A DNA stretch of 12,539 bases from Pseudomonadota bacterium (GTDB taxonomy: Bacteria > Desulfobacterota > WTBG01 > CAIYCZ01). Below are positions 1-6,335 of this stretch, one piece after another. The notes below the pieces were generated by a model. The model was given only the letters and a program-made list of their open reading frames with translations, had not been told where the DNA came from and ran no database searches. Within the stretch, counting starts at the first letter, position 1. Each line of letters begins with the position of its first letter. The stretch lies in the NCBI GenBank assembly GCA_026388865.1, contig JAPLIX010000399.1:7986-20524 (forward strand), read 5' to 3'. A program made the position numbers and the translations under genes.

Positions 1-966
1 ATAGCGCGGACCCTGTCCTGTGCCGGTGTGCACCGGGGCGACATCGTGCATAATGCCTACGGCTACGGCCTGTTCACCGGCGGGCTCGGGCTGCACTATG
101 GTGCGGAAAAGGTGGGCGCCTCGGTCATACCGATATCCGGGGGCAATACCAAGCGGCAGATTATCATCATGCAGGATTTCGGGCCGACCGCTATCACCTG
201 CACCCCCTCTTATGCACTGCATCTTGGTGAGGTGGCGGAAGAAATGGGATTAAACCCGGCAAAAGATTTCAAGCTGCGGGTGGGCTGTTTTGGCGCGGAG
301 CCCTGGTCGGAGAACATGCGCGAGCAGATAGAAAGGAAATTTAACATTGACGCTATCGATATTTTCGGGCTGACCGAAGTGATCGGCCCGGGCGTCTCCA
401 GCGAATGTTTGGAAGCGAAGAAGGGGCTGCACGTTTTTGAAGACCACTTCATTCCTGAAATTATAGATCCTGATACCGGTAAGGCGCTGCCCTACGGCGA
501 GAAGGGCGAACTGGTATTTACCTCAATCACCAAAGAGGCATTCCCGGTGATACGCTACCGCACTAGGGACATATCAGTCCTCTCCCCCGAAATATGTAAA
601 TGCGGCAGAACTTTTGTGCGCATGCAGCGGATCACTGGCAGAACCGATGACATGCTGATCATCAGGGGCGTTAATGTGTTTCCTTCGCAGATTGAGAGCG
701 TTCTCATGCAGGTTGAAGGGGTGGAGCCGCACTACCAGCTCATCGTTGACCGGGAGGGCAACCTTGATACGCTGGAGGTTCAGGTAGAGGTGAATGAAAA
801 AGTATTCTCAGATGAGATCAAGCAGCTGGAACGGCTGGAAAAGCGGATTGAAAAGGATATAAAAGAGCTGTTTGGCGTTACCTGTAAGTGTAAGCTGGTA
901 GAGCCGAAGACCATCCAGCGCAGCGAAGGCAAAGCCAAACGGGTGATTGACAAGAGGAAAATATAG
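1..966 (+). CDS. paaK: Phenylacetate-CoA ligase family protein (AMP-forming), C-terminal part, 5' end outside the window
   Basis: The reading frame is open from the first base, so the start lies upstream; 321 codons are visible of an expected 430-440. PaaK enzymes are cytoplasmic adenylate-forming ligases that join phenylacetate or a related aryl/acyl acid to CoA using ATP. Family landmarks seen in order: the YGYGLFTGGLGLHYGAE stretch, the GAEPWSENMR motif (bases 295-324), the FGLTE loop, the GELVFTSITKEAFPVIRYRTRD segment (in the style of E. coli PaaK), a CxCGR motif, and the hinge GRTDDMLIIRGVNVFP. The C-terminus carries SEGKAKRVIDKR, where the Lys of the last core motif is expected. A Cys after GPGVSSE, a His in GLH and the CxC could form a metal site, as reported for some relatives. 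No disruption is visible. It is followed 98 bp later by the ACT gene. The exact acid substrate cannot be read from the sequence. Confidence 0.93.
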   Translation: MARTLSCAGVHRGDIVHNAYGYGLFTGGLGLHYGAEKVGASVIPISGGNTKRQIIIMQDFGPTAITCTPSYALHLGEVAEEMGLNPAKDFKLRVGCFGAEPWSENMREQIERKFNIDAIDIFGLTEVIGPGVSSECLEAKKGLHVFEDHFIPEIIDPDTGKALPYGEKGELVFTSITKEAFPVIRYRTRDISVLSPEICKCGRTFVRMQRITGRTDDMLIIRGVNVFPSQIESVLMQVEGVEPHYQLIVDREGNLDTLEVQVEVNEKVFSDEIKQLERLEKRIEKDIKELFGVTCKCKLVEPKTIQRSEGKAKRVIDKRKI

Positions 967-985
967 CGCACAGCATTCAGCAATC

Positions 986-1046
986 AGCTGTCAGCGTTCA
1001 GCAAAAAAATAAAAGGCTGTCGGCTGAGAGCTAAACGCTAAAAGCT
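986..1046. repeat. Imperfect inverted repeat in the paaK-ACT spacer
   Basis: Arms at 986-1002 and 1030-1046 match as reverse complements at 14 of 17 positions. The left side is built from recurring TCAGC-type words (CATTCAGC, AATCAGC, TGTCAGC, GTTCAGC). The three differences are transitions, so an RNA hairpin could still pair with G-U wobbles. There is no U-run directly after it, so it is not a convincing terminator. It lies just before the Shine-Dalgarno sequence of the ACT gene and could affect mRNA stability or simply be an intergenic repeat. Confidence 0.6.
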
Positions 1047-1064
1047 TCAAGGGAGGAATTAATT

Positions 1065-1496
1065 ATGAAAGTAGATCAAATATCCATCTTCTTAGAGAAC
1101 AAATCAGGTCGTCTTGCTGAAGTCACCAGGGTGCTGGGCGCGGCAGGAATAAATATCAGGGCGCTTTCCCTTGCCGATACGTCAGACTTTGGCATCCTGC
1201 GCCTGATTGTAAATGACAGCGCTAAGGCAATTGGCGTGCTCAAGTCAAGCCAGTTTACCGTCAGCACGACCCAGGTTGTGGCAGTAGAGGTGAATGACCG
1301 GCCGGGCGGACTGGCGCATATCCTTGACCTTCTGCAGAAGGAAGGCATCAACGTGGAATATATGTATGCATTTGTAGAGCGCAGCTCTGACAATGCGGTC
1401 ATCATTTTCCGCTTTGACGAAATTGATAAAGCCATCAAAACGCTCACCAGCAAAGGTGTTACCGTGCTGGAGGGAAAAAAAGTATACTGCCTGTGA
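1065..1496 (+). CDS. Tandem ACT-domain protein, probable small-molecule (amino acid) sensor
   Basis: The protein has 143 residues and consists of two ACT domains with nothing else attached. The first (about residues 4-68) starts VDQISIFLENKSGRLAEVTRVLGAAGINI and the second (about 70-140) starts TQVVAVEVNDRPGGLAHILDLLQKEGINV. Both show the beta-alpha-beta opening with the Gly-Arg/Gly-Gly turn and GIN(I/V) strand typical of ACT domains. ACT domains bind amino acids at domain interfaces and usually control an enzyme or regulator; stand-alone double-ACT proteins probably act as ligand-binding partners. The start is well supported by AAGGGAGGA (1049-1057), 7 bases before the ATG. Sitting between paaK and the transporter, it most likely monitors a substrate or product of this locus, possibly an aromatic or branched-chain amino acid; that role is inference. 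No DNA-binding or catalytic domain is present. Confidence 0.88.
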   Translation: MKVDQISIFLENKSGRLAEVTRVLGAAGINIRALSLADTSDFGILRLIVNDSAKAIGVLKSSQFTVSTTQVVAVEVNDRPGGLAHILDLLQKEGINVEYMYAFVERSSDNAVIIFRFDEIDKAIKTLTSKGVTVLEGKKVYCL

Positions 1497-1500
1497 CAAA

Positions 1501-1521
1501 TGCGGAATGCGGAATGCGGAA
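1501..1521. repeat. Three direct copies of the heptamer TGCGGAA
   Basis: TGCGGAA occurs at 1501-1507, 1508-1514 and 1515-1521, immediately after the ACT stop codon. The same word makes up the arms of the inverted repeat at 5169-5242, so the two spacers carry members of one repeat family; here the inverted partner is missing. Further on, at 1552-1563, is a small perfect palindrome, CCCG-CAGG-CGGG. Confidence 0.7.
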
Positions 1522-1604
1522 TTAAGTCCGTGACTATTGAACCATGCATTACCCGCAGGCGGGAAGGGTACAGCAATCAATCAATTTTCACTACAGGGGG
1601 TACT

Positions 1605-2744
1605 ATGAAAAAGATTTTTTTATTGTTTGCAGCACTGGCGGTGCTCACCGCTCTATCACCAGTTTCTTTTGCAGCAGAGCCCTACGTTGTCGGCGCCGTA
1701 TTCGCCATAACCGGACCAGCTTCATGGCTCGGGGAGCCCGAGCGCAATACGGTTACCATGGTTGCAGAAGAGATCAATGCCCAGGGCGGCATTAACGGTC
1801 ACCCCTTGCAGATCATTGTAGAAGATACGGTGGGCGAGGAAACCCGGACCGTGCTTGCGGTAAATAAGCTCATTAATAAGGACAACGTGCTCGCCATTGT
1901 CGGACCGACACGCAGCGGCACCACCATGGCGGTCATCCCGATTGTGGAGAAAGCACAGGTGTCGCTGATTTCGTGTGCTTCAGCAGAGGAAATAGTACGG
2001 CCGGTCAGGAAATGGGTATTCAAGACCGCCCAGAATGACAGCCACGGCGTGCTCAAGATCTACGATAAGCTGAAAGAGATGAACATCACCAGAGTGGCGG
2101 TTATTTCCAGCACTGACGGCTATGGCATGGAAGGCCGCAAGCAGCTCAAGCGGTTTGCTCAGGAGTACGGCATTACGATTGTGGCGGATGAGACCTACGG
2201 GCCCAAGGATACCGACATGACGGCCCAGCTGACCAAAATCAAGGGCACCGATGCCCAGGCGCTGGTGAACTGGTCAATTGTTCCCGGCCAGACCACGGTG
2301 ATTAAAAACCGGCGGCAGCTCGGGATGAGCATACCGCTGTTCCAGAGCCCGGGATTCGGCAACATAAAATATGCCCGGGCCGCAGGCGACGCTGCAGACG
2401 GGCTCATGTTCCCGGCCTTGAGGCTGCTCATGGTTGAAGCGCTGCCGGCAGACCACCCGCAGAAGGCGCTTCTTGCCACATACAAGAAAGATTATGAAAG
2501 CCGCTTTAAGTCGGACGTGAGCACCTTTGGCGGCCATGCCTATGATGCAATTCACCTGGTTATTGCAGCCCTTCGCGCCGTGGGCCCGGACCGGGCAAAG
2601 ATCAGGGACTATATTGAAAACAGTAAAAACTTTGTCGGCACCGGCGGCGTTTTTAATTATTCTGCCGACAATCATGTGGGACTGAACAAGGATGCACTGG
2701 AGCTGTACACGGTAAAAGGCGGCGCATTTGCGCTGGTTAAATAA
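1605..2744 (+). CDS. Branched-chain amino acid/aromatic-type ABC transporter, periplasmic substrate-binding protein (copy 1)
   Basis: The protein has 379 residues and is a LivJ/LivK-type (Peripla_BP_6) binding protein. A Sec signal peptide, MKKIFLLFAALAVLTALSPVSFA, precedes a mature start AEPYVVGAVFAITGP; there is no lipobox Cys, so it should be a free periplasmic protein. Family marks include WLGEPERNT, NAQGGINGHPL, the binding-site loop VGPTRSGTTMAVIPI, the hinge region ADETYGPKDTDMTAQL, and GHAYDA near the C-terminus. The ATG at 1605 is preferred because CAGGGGG (1594-1600) lies just upstream and the signal peptide begins there; an in-frame ATG at 1500 would translate the repeat before it. 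It captures a solute and hands it to LivHM. The ligand could be a branched-chain or aromatic amino acid or an aromatic acid; the paaK context favours aromatic acids but does not settle it. Confidence 0.93.
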   Translation: MKKIFLLFAALAVLTALSPVSFAAEPYVVGAVFAITGPASWLGEPERNTVTMVAEEINAQGGINGHPLQIIVEDTVGEETRTVLAVNKLINKDNVLAIVGPTRSGTTMAVIPIVEKAQVSLISCASAEEIVRPVRKWVFKTAQNDSHGVLKIYDKLKEMNITRVAVISSTDGYGMEGRKQLKRFAQEYGITIVADETYGPKDTDMTAQLTKIKGTDAQALVNWSIVPGQTTVIKNRRQLGMSIPLFQSPGFGNIKYARAAGDAADGLMFPALRLLMVEALPADHPQKALLATYKKDYESRFKSDVSTFGGHAYDAIHLVIAALRAVGPDRAKIRDYIENSKNFVGTGGVFNYSADNHVGLNKDALELYTVKGGAFALVK

Positions 2745-2800
2745 GCCGGCAGGGCGCAGCAGCCGGTTTTGAAGCGGGGTTTGTGCTGAAGACTGCCGGC
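2745..2800. repeat. Intercistronic inverted repeat between the two binding-protein genes
   Basis: The perfect 8-bp arms GCCGGCAG (2745-2752) and CTGCCGGC (2793-2800) bracket a 40-base loop that contains a further GCCGGTTTT; the right arm is followed by CGGTTTTA. The left arm begins directly after the stop codon of the first binding-protein gene. A stem here could act as a partial terminator or as an mRNA-stabilising structure, but the large loop and short T-run make this a weak call. Confidence 0.4.
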
Positions 2801-2856
2801 CGGTTTTACATACATGAGGGGATACTTAAACAGCAACATGATAGGAGGAGGGTACG

Positions 2857-3996
2857 ATGAAAAAAGTTTTTGGGGTTATTGTCCTGGGGGTATGGATGCT
2901 CGGCGCTGCCGGTTCTGTTATGGCAGCGGAGCCGTACAAGGTCGGGGCGGTATTCGCCATAACCGGTCCTGCGGCATGGCTTGGGGAGCCGGAGCGCAAC
3001 ACCGCTAAGATGATCCAGGAGCAGGTCAATGCCCAGGGCGGCATCAACGGGCACCCGCTGGAGATCATCATTGAAGACACGGTGGGAGAAGAAGCAAAGG
3101 CTGTCATGGCGGTCCAGAAGCTCATCAACAGAGACAACGTGCTGGCCATTGTCGGCCCCACCAGAAGCGGCACCACCATGGCGGTCATACCCATCATGGA
3201 GAAGGCTGAGGTGCCGCTTGTTTCCTGCGCTGCCGCCGAGGCCATCGTTAACCCGGTGCGCAAATGGGTCTTCAAGACCCCGCAGAAGGACAGCGATGCC
3301 GCCATCAGGATTTATGAAAAGATGAAGCAGCTGAACATCTCCAAGGTGGCCATTATTACCAGCACTGAAGGCTTTGGCATGGAAGGCCGCAAGCAGCTCA
3401 AGCGGTTTGCTCCGGAGTACGGCATCACCATCGTGGCAGACGAAACCTATGGACCGAAAGATACCGACATGACAGCGCAATTGACAAAATTCAAGGGGAC
3501 CGATGCCCAGGCGATTGTCAACTGGGCTATTGTACCCGGCCAGGCAACCATGATTAAAAACAAAAAGCAGCTGGGCATGACCATCCCGCTGTTTCAGAGC
3601 CACGGGTTCGGCAATATAAAATATGCCCGGGCTGCCGGCGATGCAGCAGACGGGGTGCTGTTCCCGGCCGGGCGGCTGCTGGTGGCGGACTCGCTGCCGG
3701 CTGACCATCCGCAGAAAGCGCTGCTGGAAAAATATAAGAAGGACTATGAGGAAAAGTTTAAAACAGATGTGAGCACCTTTGGCGGGCATGCCTATGATGC
3801 GCTAAACCTGGTGATCGCAGCGCTTCGTGCCGTCGGGCCGGACCGGGCAAAGATCCGGGACTATATTGAAAATACTAAAAACTTTGTCGGCACCGGCGGT
3901 GTTTTCAACTTCTCCCCCAAAGATCATACCGGACTCACCAAAGATGCATTTGAAATGATCACCATAAAAGGCGGAAAGTTTTTGCCGGCACAGTAA
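2857..3996 (+). CDS. Branched-chain amino acid/aromatic-type ABC transporter, periplasmic substrate-binding protein (copy 2)
   Basis: This is a tandem paralogue of the preceding gene, also 379 residues and alignable without gaps: I count 80 differences over the 356 mature residues, about 77% identity. The signal peptides are almost unrelated. Here it is MKKVFGVIVLGVWMLGAAGSVMA followed by AEPYKVGAVFAITGP, with no lipobox. The binding-loop segment GPTRSGTTMAVIPI, ADETYGPKDTDMTAQL and GFGNIKYARAAGDAADG are unchanged, so the ligands are probably related. A strong Shine-Dalgarno sequence, AGGAGGAGGG (2843-2852), precedes the ATG. The gene ends 72 bp before an intrinsic terminator, so both binding proteins can be transcribed in excess over the membrane genes, a common arrangement for such importers. 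Whether the two copies differ in specificity cannot be told from sequence alone. Confidence 0.93.
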   Translation: MKKVFGVIVLGVWMLGAAGSVMAAEPYKVGAVFAITGPAAWLGEPERNTAKMIQEQVNAQGGINGHPLEIIIEDTVGEEAKAVMAVQKLINRDNVLAIVGPTRSGTTMAVIPIMEKAEVPLVSCAAAEAIVNPVRKWVFKTPQKDSDAAIRIYEKMKQLNISKVAIITSTEGFGMEGRKQLKRFAPEYGITIVADETYGPKDTDMTAQLTKFKGTDAQAIVNWAIVPGQATMIKNKKQLGMTIPLFQSHGFGNIKYARAAGDAADGVLFPAGRLLVADSLPADHPQKALLEKYKKDYEEKFKTDVSTFGGHAYDALNLVIAALRAVGPDRAKIRDYIENTKNFVGTGGVFNFSPKDHTGLTKDAFEMITIKGGKFLPAQ

Positions 3997-4009
3997 TGTG
4001 CAGGTTTCA

Positions 4010-4050
4010 CGTTTAAGGTTTAAAGCTTCACGATACCTAAACCGTGAACG
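4010..4050. repeat. Imperfect inverted repeat upstream of the terminator
   Basis: Arms at 4010-4022 (CGTTTAAGGTTTA) and 4038-4050 (TAAACCGTGAACG) pair at 11 of 13 positions. The surrounding words (TTTCACGTTTAAGG, TTCACGATACC) are variants of one another. This is a third sequence family of spacer repeat, distinct from those at 986 and 5169. Confidence 0.5.
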
Positions 4051-4068
4051 TTAGACTGCAGCATATGA

Positions 4069-4111
4069 GAGGCTAAACCGGTGCTGGATTCAGGGTTTAG
4101 CCTCTTTTTTT
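4069..4111 (+). terminator. Strong rho-independent terminator after the binding-protein genes
   Basis: Perfect 11-bp arms GAGGCTAAACC (4069-4079) and GGTTTAGCCTC (4094-4104) enclose a 14-base loop and are followed at once by seven T residues (4105-4111). This is a textbook intrinsic terminator on the + strand. It ends the transcript carrying the two binding-protein genes and would limit or block read-through into livH. Confidence 0.88.
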
Positions 4112-4115
4112 GTAA

Positions 4116-4144
4116 TTTACACAGACGTCATAATGAGTTACTAT
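4116..4144 (+). promoter_or_regulatory. Candidate sigma70-type promoter for livHMGF-paaK
   Basis: TTTACA (4116-4121) and TACTAT (4139-4144) are separated by exactly 17 bases and match the -35/-10 consensus at 5 of 6 and 4 of 6 positions. The site lies 4 bases behind the terminator T-run and about 100 bases before livH, where a new promoter would be needed. The -10 box is only moderate, and such matches arise by chance. Confidence 0.4.
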
Positions 4145-4241
4145 CGTGCAGATTTTAGACGCGGTGTGATTGGCGGGGCACCTGTCCGCGGGACACGGGG
4201 AGCCCCGGTACTGCGTCTGTTGCTCAGGGTGGAGTGTTTGC

Positions 4242-5135
4242 ATGTCGCTTTTCAGTCAGATACTGCAGTTTCTGTTGACCGGTATAACCATAGGCACCAT
4301 CTACGGAATGGTGGCACTCGGCTTTAATATTATTTACAATGCCACCGGCATTATAAATTTTGCCCAGGGTGAATTTGTCATGCTTGGCGGCATGTTCATG
4401 GTCTGGTTTACCACGGTGCTGAAAATTCCCATGATCGCGGCGTTTGCTCTTTCTGTCATCATGGTAACACTCATCGGCGCACTGTTTGAGCGTCTTGCCA
4501 TCTATCCGCTCAAGCGGCCGTCGGTGCTGATCCTGATCATGATAACCCTTGCCGGCTCAATTATTATGAAAGGCTCGGCCATGCTGTTCTGGGGCAAGGA
4601 AACCTATACACTGCCGCACTTTTCAGGGGAAGAGCCGTTTTATCTGTTCGGCGCAACCATCCTGCCGCAAACCCTCTGGATTCTCGGGATCATGTTTGTG
4701 GTGGTCATCATTCTGGCAGGATTTTTCAATTTTACCATGCTCGGCAAGGCGATGCGCGCCTGCGCCGTGAACCCGACCGCAGCAAGCCTGGTGGGCATCA
4801 GTGTGAAAAAAATGGTGCTCTTATCCTTTGCCCTGAGCGCGGCGCTTGGAGCCACTGCCGGGATCATCATTACGCCGGTAGCGCTCATGGAATACGACAG
4901 AGGGGCCATTCTGGCACTAAAGGGTTTTGCTGCGGCAGTTCTGGGAGGCCTGGGAAACGGCGTCGGGGCGGTTGTTGCAGGACTATTAATCGGAATTCTG
5001 GAATCACTGGGGGCAGGGCTCATTTCTTCTGGCTATAAAGACGCCATAGCCCTGCTGGTGCTGCTGCTGGTTCTGTTTGTAAAGCCCAGCGGTATTTTCG
5101 GCGTGAGCGAGGCAAGCAAGCTGAAAGAATTTTAA
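4242..5135 (+). CDS. livH: Branched-chain amino acid-type ABC transporter permease LivH
   Basis: This 297-residue integral inner-membrane permease forms the translocation pore with LivM. The N-terminus FLLTGITIGTIYGMVALGFNI and the motif NFAQGEF (residues 39-45) are LivH hallmarks. Several hydrophobic membrane segments follow, and the cytoplasmic loop GFAAAVLGGLGNGVGAVVAG (from residue 228), which contacts the ATPases, is present. Length agrees with the family (about 290-310). The ATG at 4242 is chosen because GGGTGGAG (4229-4236 area) sits just upstream and the hydrophobic N-terminus starts there; an in-frame ATG at 4170 would add a Cys-rich, family-atypical stretch. It opens the livHMGF group but is separated from livM by 166 bp of repeat-bearing spacer, unlike the tight spacing downstream. 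Confidence 0.93.
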   Translation: MSLFSQILQFLLTGITIGTIYGMVALGFNIIYNATGIINFAQGEFVMLGGMFMVWFTTVLKIPMIAAFALSVIMVTLIGALFERLAIYPLKRPSVLILIMITLAGSIIMKGSAMLFWGKETYTLPHFSGEEPFYLFGATILPQTLWILGIMFVVVIILAGFFNFTMLGKAMRACAVNPTAASLVGISVKKMVLLSFALSAALGATAGIIITPVALMEYDRGAILALKGFAAAVLGGLGNGVGAVVAGLLIGILESLGAGLISSGYKDAIALLVLLLVLFVKPSGIFGVSEASKLKEF

Positions 5136-5168
5136 AATCACCGGCAGGGTCCAAGGGGCTAAAAGAAG

Positions 5169-5242
5169 TGCGGAATGCAGATTGTGGAATGCGGAATTAA
5201 TTTTTACGGATGGACTCCGCAATCAGCATTCTGAATTCCGCA
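5169..5242. repeat. Imperfect inverted repeat in the livH-livM spacer
   Basis: Arms 5169-5196 and 5215-5242 match as reverse complements at 22 of 28 positions, giving a stem of up to 28 bp around an 18-base loop. The arms are made of TGCGGAAT-type words, as in the direct repeats at 1501-1521. Behind it, at about 5252-5290, is a C-rich stretch of related words (CCTTGAC, CTCGACC, CTGGAACC, TGAACCC). Together they fill nearly the whole spacer inside what should be one operon. No gene is visible here. Confidence 0.7.
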
Positions 5243-5301
5243 TTTGACAGATCCCTTGACTCCTCGACCCCTGGAACCCATGAACCCTGTTACCTGAAAT
5301 A

Positions 5302-6329
5302 ATGAAGCTCAACAGACATATCTCAACGTTAATCTTTGCGGCGGTTCTGCTTCTGCTGCCCCTTTTTATTAAGAACCCCTACTATCTGAGCATTCTGGTA
5401 TTTATCGGGATATACAGCATTACCACCATGGGGCTGAACCTGCTCATGGGCTACACCGGTCAGATATCTCTTGGTCACGGCGCGTTTTTCGGTATTGGCG
5501 CGTACACCTCCGGCATACTCACCGTTTACTATCATCTCCCCAGCAGCGTAGCTTTTGTCGCAGCGCTTATCCTGACGGCCATAGTGGCGTACCTGATTGG
5601 CGTTCCGTCACTGCGGTTAAAGGGGCACTATCTGGCAATGGCGACGCTTGCGTTCGGAGAAATTGTCAACATTTTCCTCAATGCGGCGGTGGATCTGACC
5701 GGCGGGCCATCAGGGTTTGGCGAGATTCCCCGGATTCAGTTCGGCTCTCTTATCCTTGATTCAGAGCTGAAATACTTCTACTTTGTGTGGGTTGTTTTTA
5801 CCATCATTTTTATACTGATTAACAATCTGATTAACTCGAGCTGAAATATTTTTATTTTGTCTGGGGGATCTTTATCGTTTTCTTTATCCTCACCAGGAAC
5901 ATCATTGACTCGCGGGTGGGAAGGGCCCTCCGGTCCATTCACGGAGGTGAAATGGCCGCAACTGCCATGGGGGTGAATGTCTCCCGGCTGAAGATTCAGG
6001 TGTTTATCCTGAGCGCACTGGTTGCCTCGGTTTCAGGAAGCCTGTATGTGCATTTCGTAACCTTTATCAGCCCGACCACGTGCAATATCATGTTTTCCAT
6101 CCTTCTGGTTATGATGGTGGTGGTGGGGGGCATGGCCAATATCTGGGGCTGCATCCTGGGAGCAGCGCTGCTCACCATACTGCCGGAATATCTGCGCGTG
6201 TTTGAGGATTACGATGTCATTGTCTATGGATTCATCCTCCTGTTTATTATCATGTTTTTGCCGGGAGGGCTCAGCCAGGGGTTTGCCATGGCATACAGCA
6301 CTATACGGCGCGGACGAAGCAAGGCTTGA
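5302..6329 (+). pseudogene. livM: Branched-chain amino acid-type ABC transporter permease LivM, frameshifted by a diverged 74-bp segment
   Basis: LivM is the second membrane permease of the importer. The 5' part is intact: MKLNRHISTLIFAAVLL begins it, and the diagnostic MGLNLLMGYTGQISLGHGAF lies near residues 43-62. The frame runs on to a TGA at 5842-5844. The C-terminal part, including GRALRSIHGGEMAATAMGVN and the VVGGMANIWGCILGAALLT loop, continues in another frame to 6329. The break is caused by a second, diverged version of the ELKYFYFVW membrane segment. Joining residues encoded by 5302-5763 to those from 5838 onward gives a continuous 317-residue protein, the normal LivM length. No Shine-Dalgarno sequence is evident before the ATG at 5302; upstream the frame is closed by a TGA at 5281. 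If the sequence is correct, the permease is non-functional; an assembly join between two alleles is equally possible. Confidence 0.85.
5764..5911 (+). repeat. Two adjacent, diverged 74-bp copies of one livM coding segment
   Basis: Copy 1 (5764-5837) and copy 2 (5838-5911) both begin GAGCTGAAATA and encode matching peptides, ELKYFYFVWVVFTIIFILIN and ELKYFYFVWGIFIVFFILTR, in different frames. Aligned without gaps they are identical at 51 of 74 positions. Of the 23 differences, 14 fall at third codon positions and many substitutions are conservative. Because 74 is not a multiple of three, the second copy throws the gene out of frame. Confidence 0.9.
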
Positions 6330-6335
6330 GGAACC

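Noticed and set aside
550..572. YRTRD instead of YRTGD in the first PaaK as an inactivating change
   Set aside because: RYRTRD is normal for PaaK enzymes such as the E. coli protein.
1501..1521. Short repeats here and at 5169-5242 as a CRISPR remnant
   Set aside because: The units are 7-8 bp with no regular spacers and no cas genes nearby.
1552..1563. CCCGCAGGCGGG palindrome as a terminator of the ACT gene
   Set aside because: The stem is only 4 bp with a 4-base loop and no T-run follows.
1500..1604. Upstream ATG that would lengthen the first binding protein by 35 residues
   Set aside because: The extension translates the TGCGGAA repeats and would bury the signal peptide; the ATG at 1605 has a proper ribosome binding site and signal sequence.
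2806..3789. 327-codon open frame on the minus strand opposite the second binding-protein gene
   Set aside because: It lies wholly opposite a clear gene, its peptide matches no family I know, and a similar shadow lies opposite the paralogue (2274-2675). It follows from codon bias.
4170..4241. Upstream ATG that would lengthen LivH by 24 residues
   Set aside because: The extension is Cys-rich and polar, unlike LivH N-termini, and the ATG at 4242 has its own ribosome binding site.
5831..5850. Programmed -1 frameshift as a way to express livM
   Set aside because: There is no convincing slippery heptamer before the stop, and the shifted product would contain the membrane segment twice, unlike any LivM I know.
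5916..6329. GTG at 5916 as the start of a separate small membrane protein
   Set aside because: The GTG is a Val codon inside the conserved LivM loop (VGRALRSIHGGE), and homology extends upstream of it to 5838; it is the 3' part of livM.
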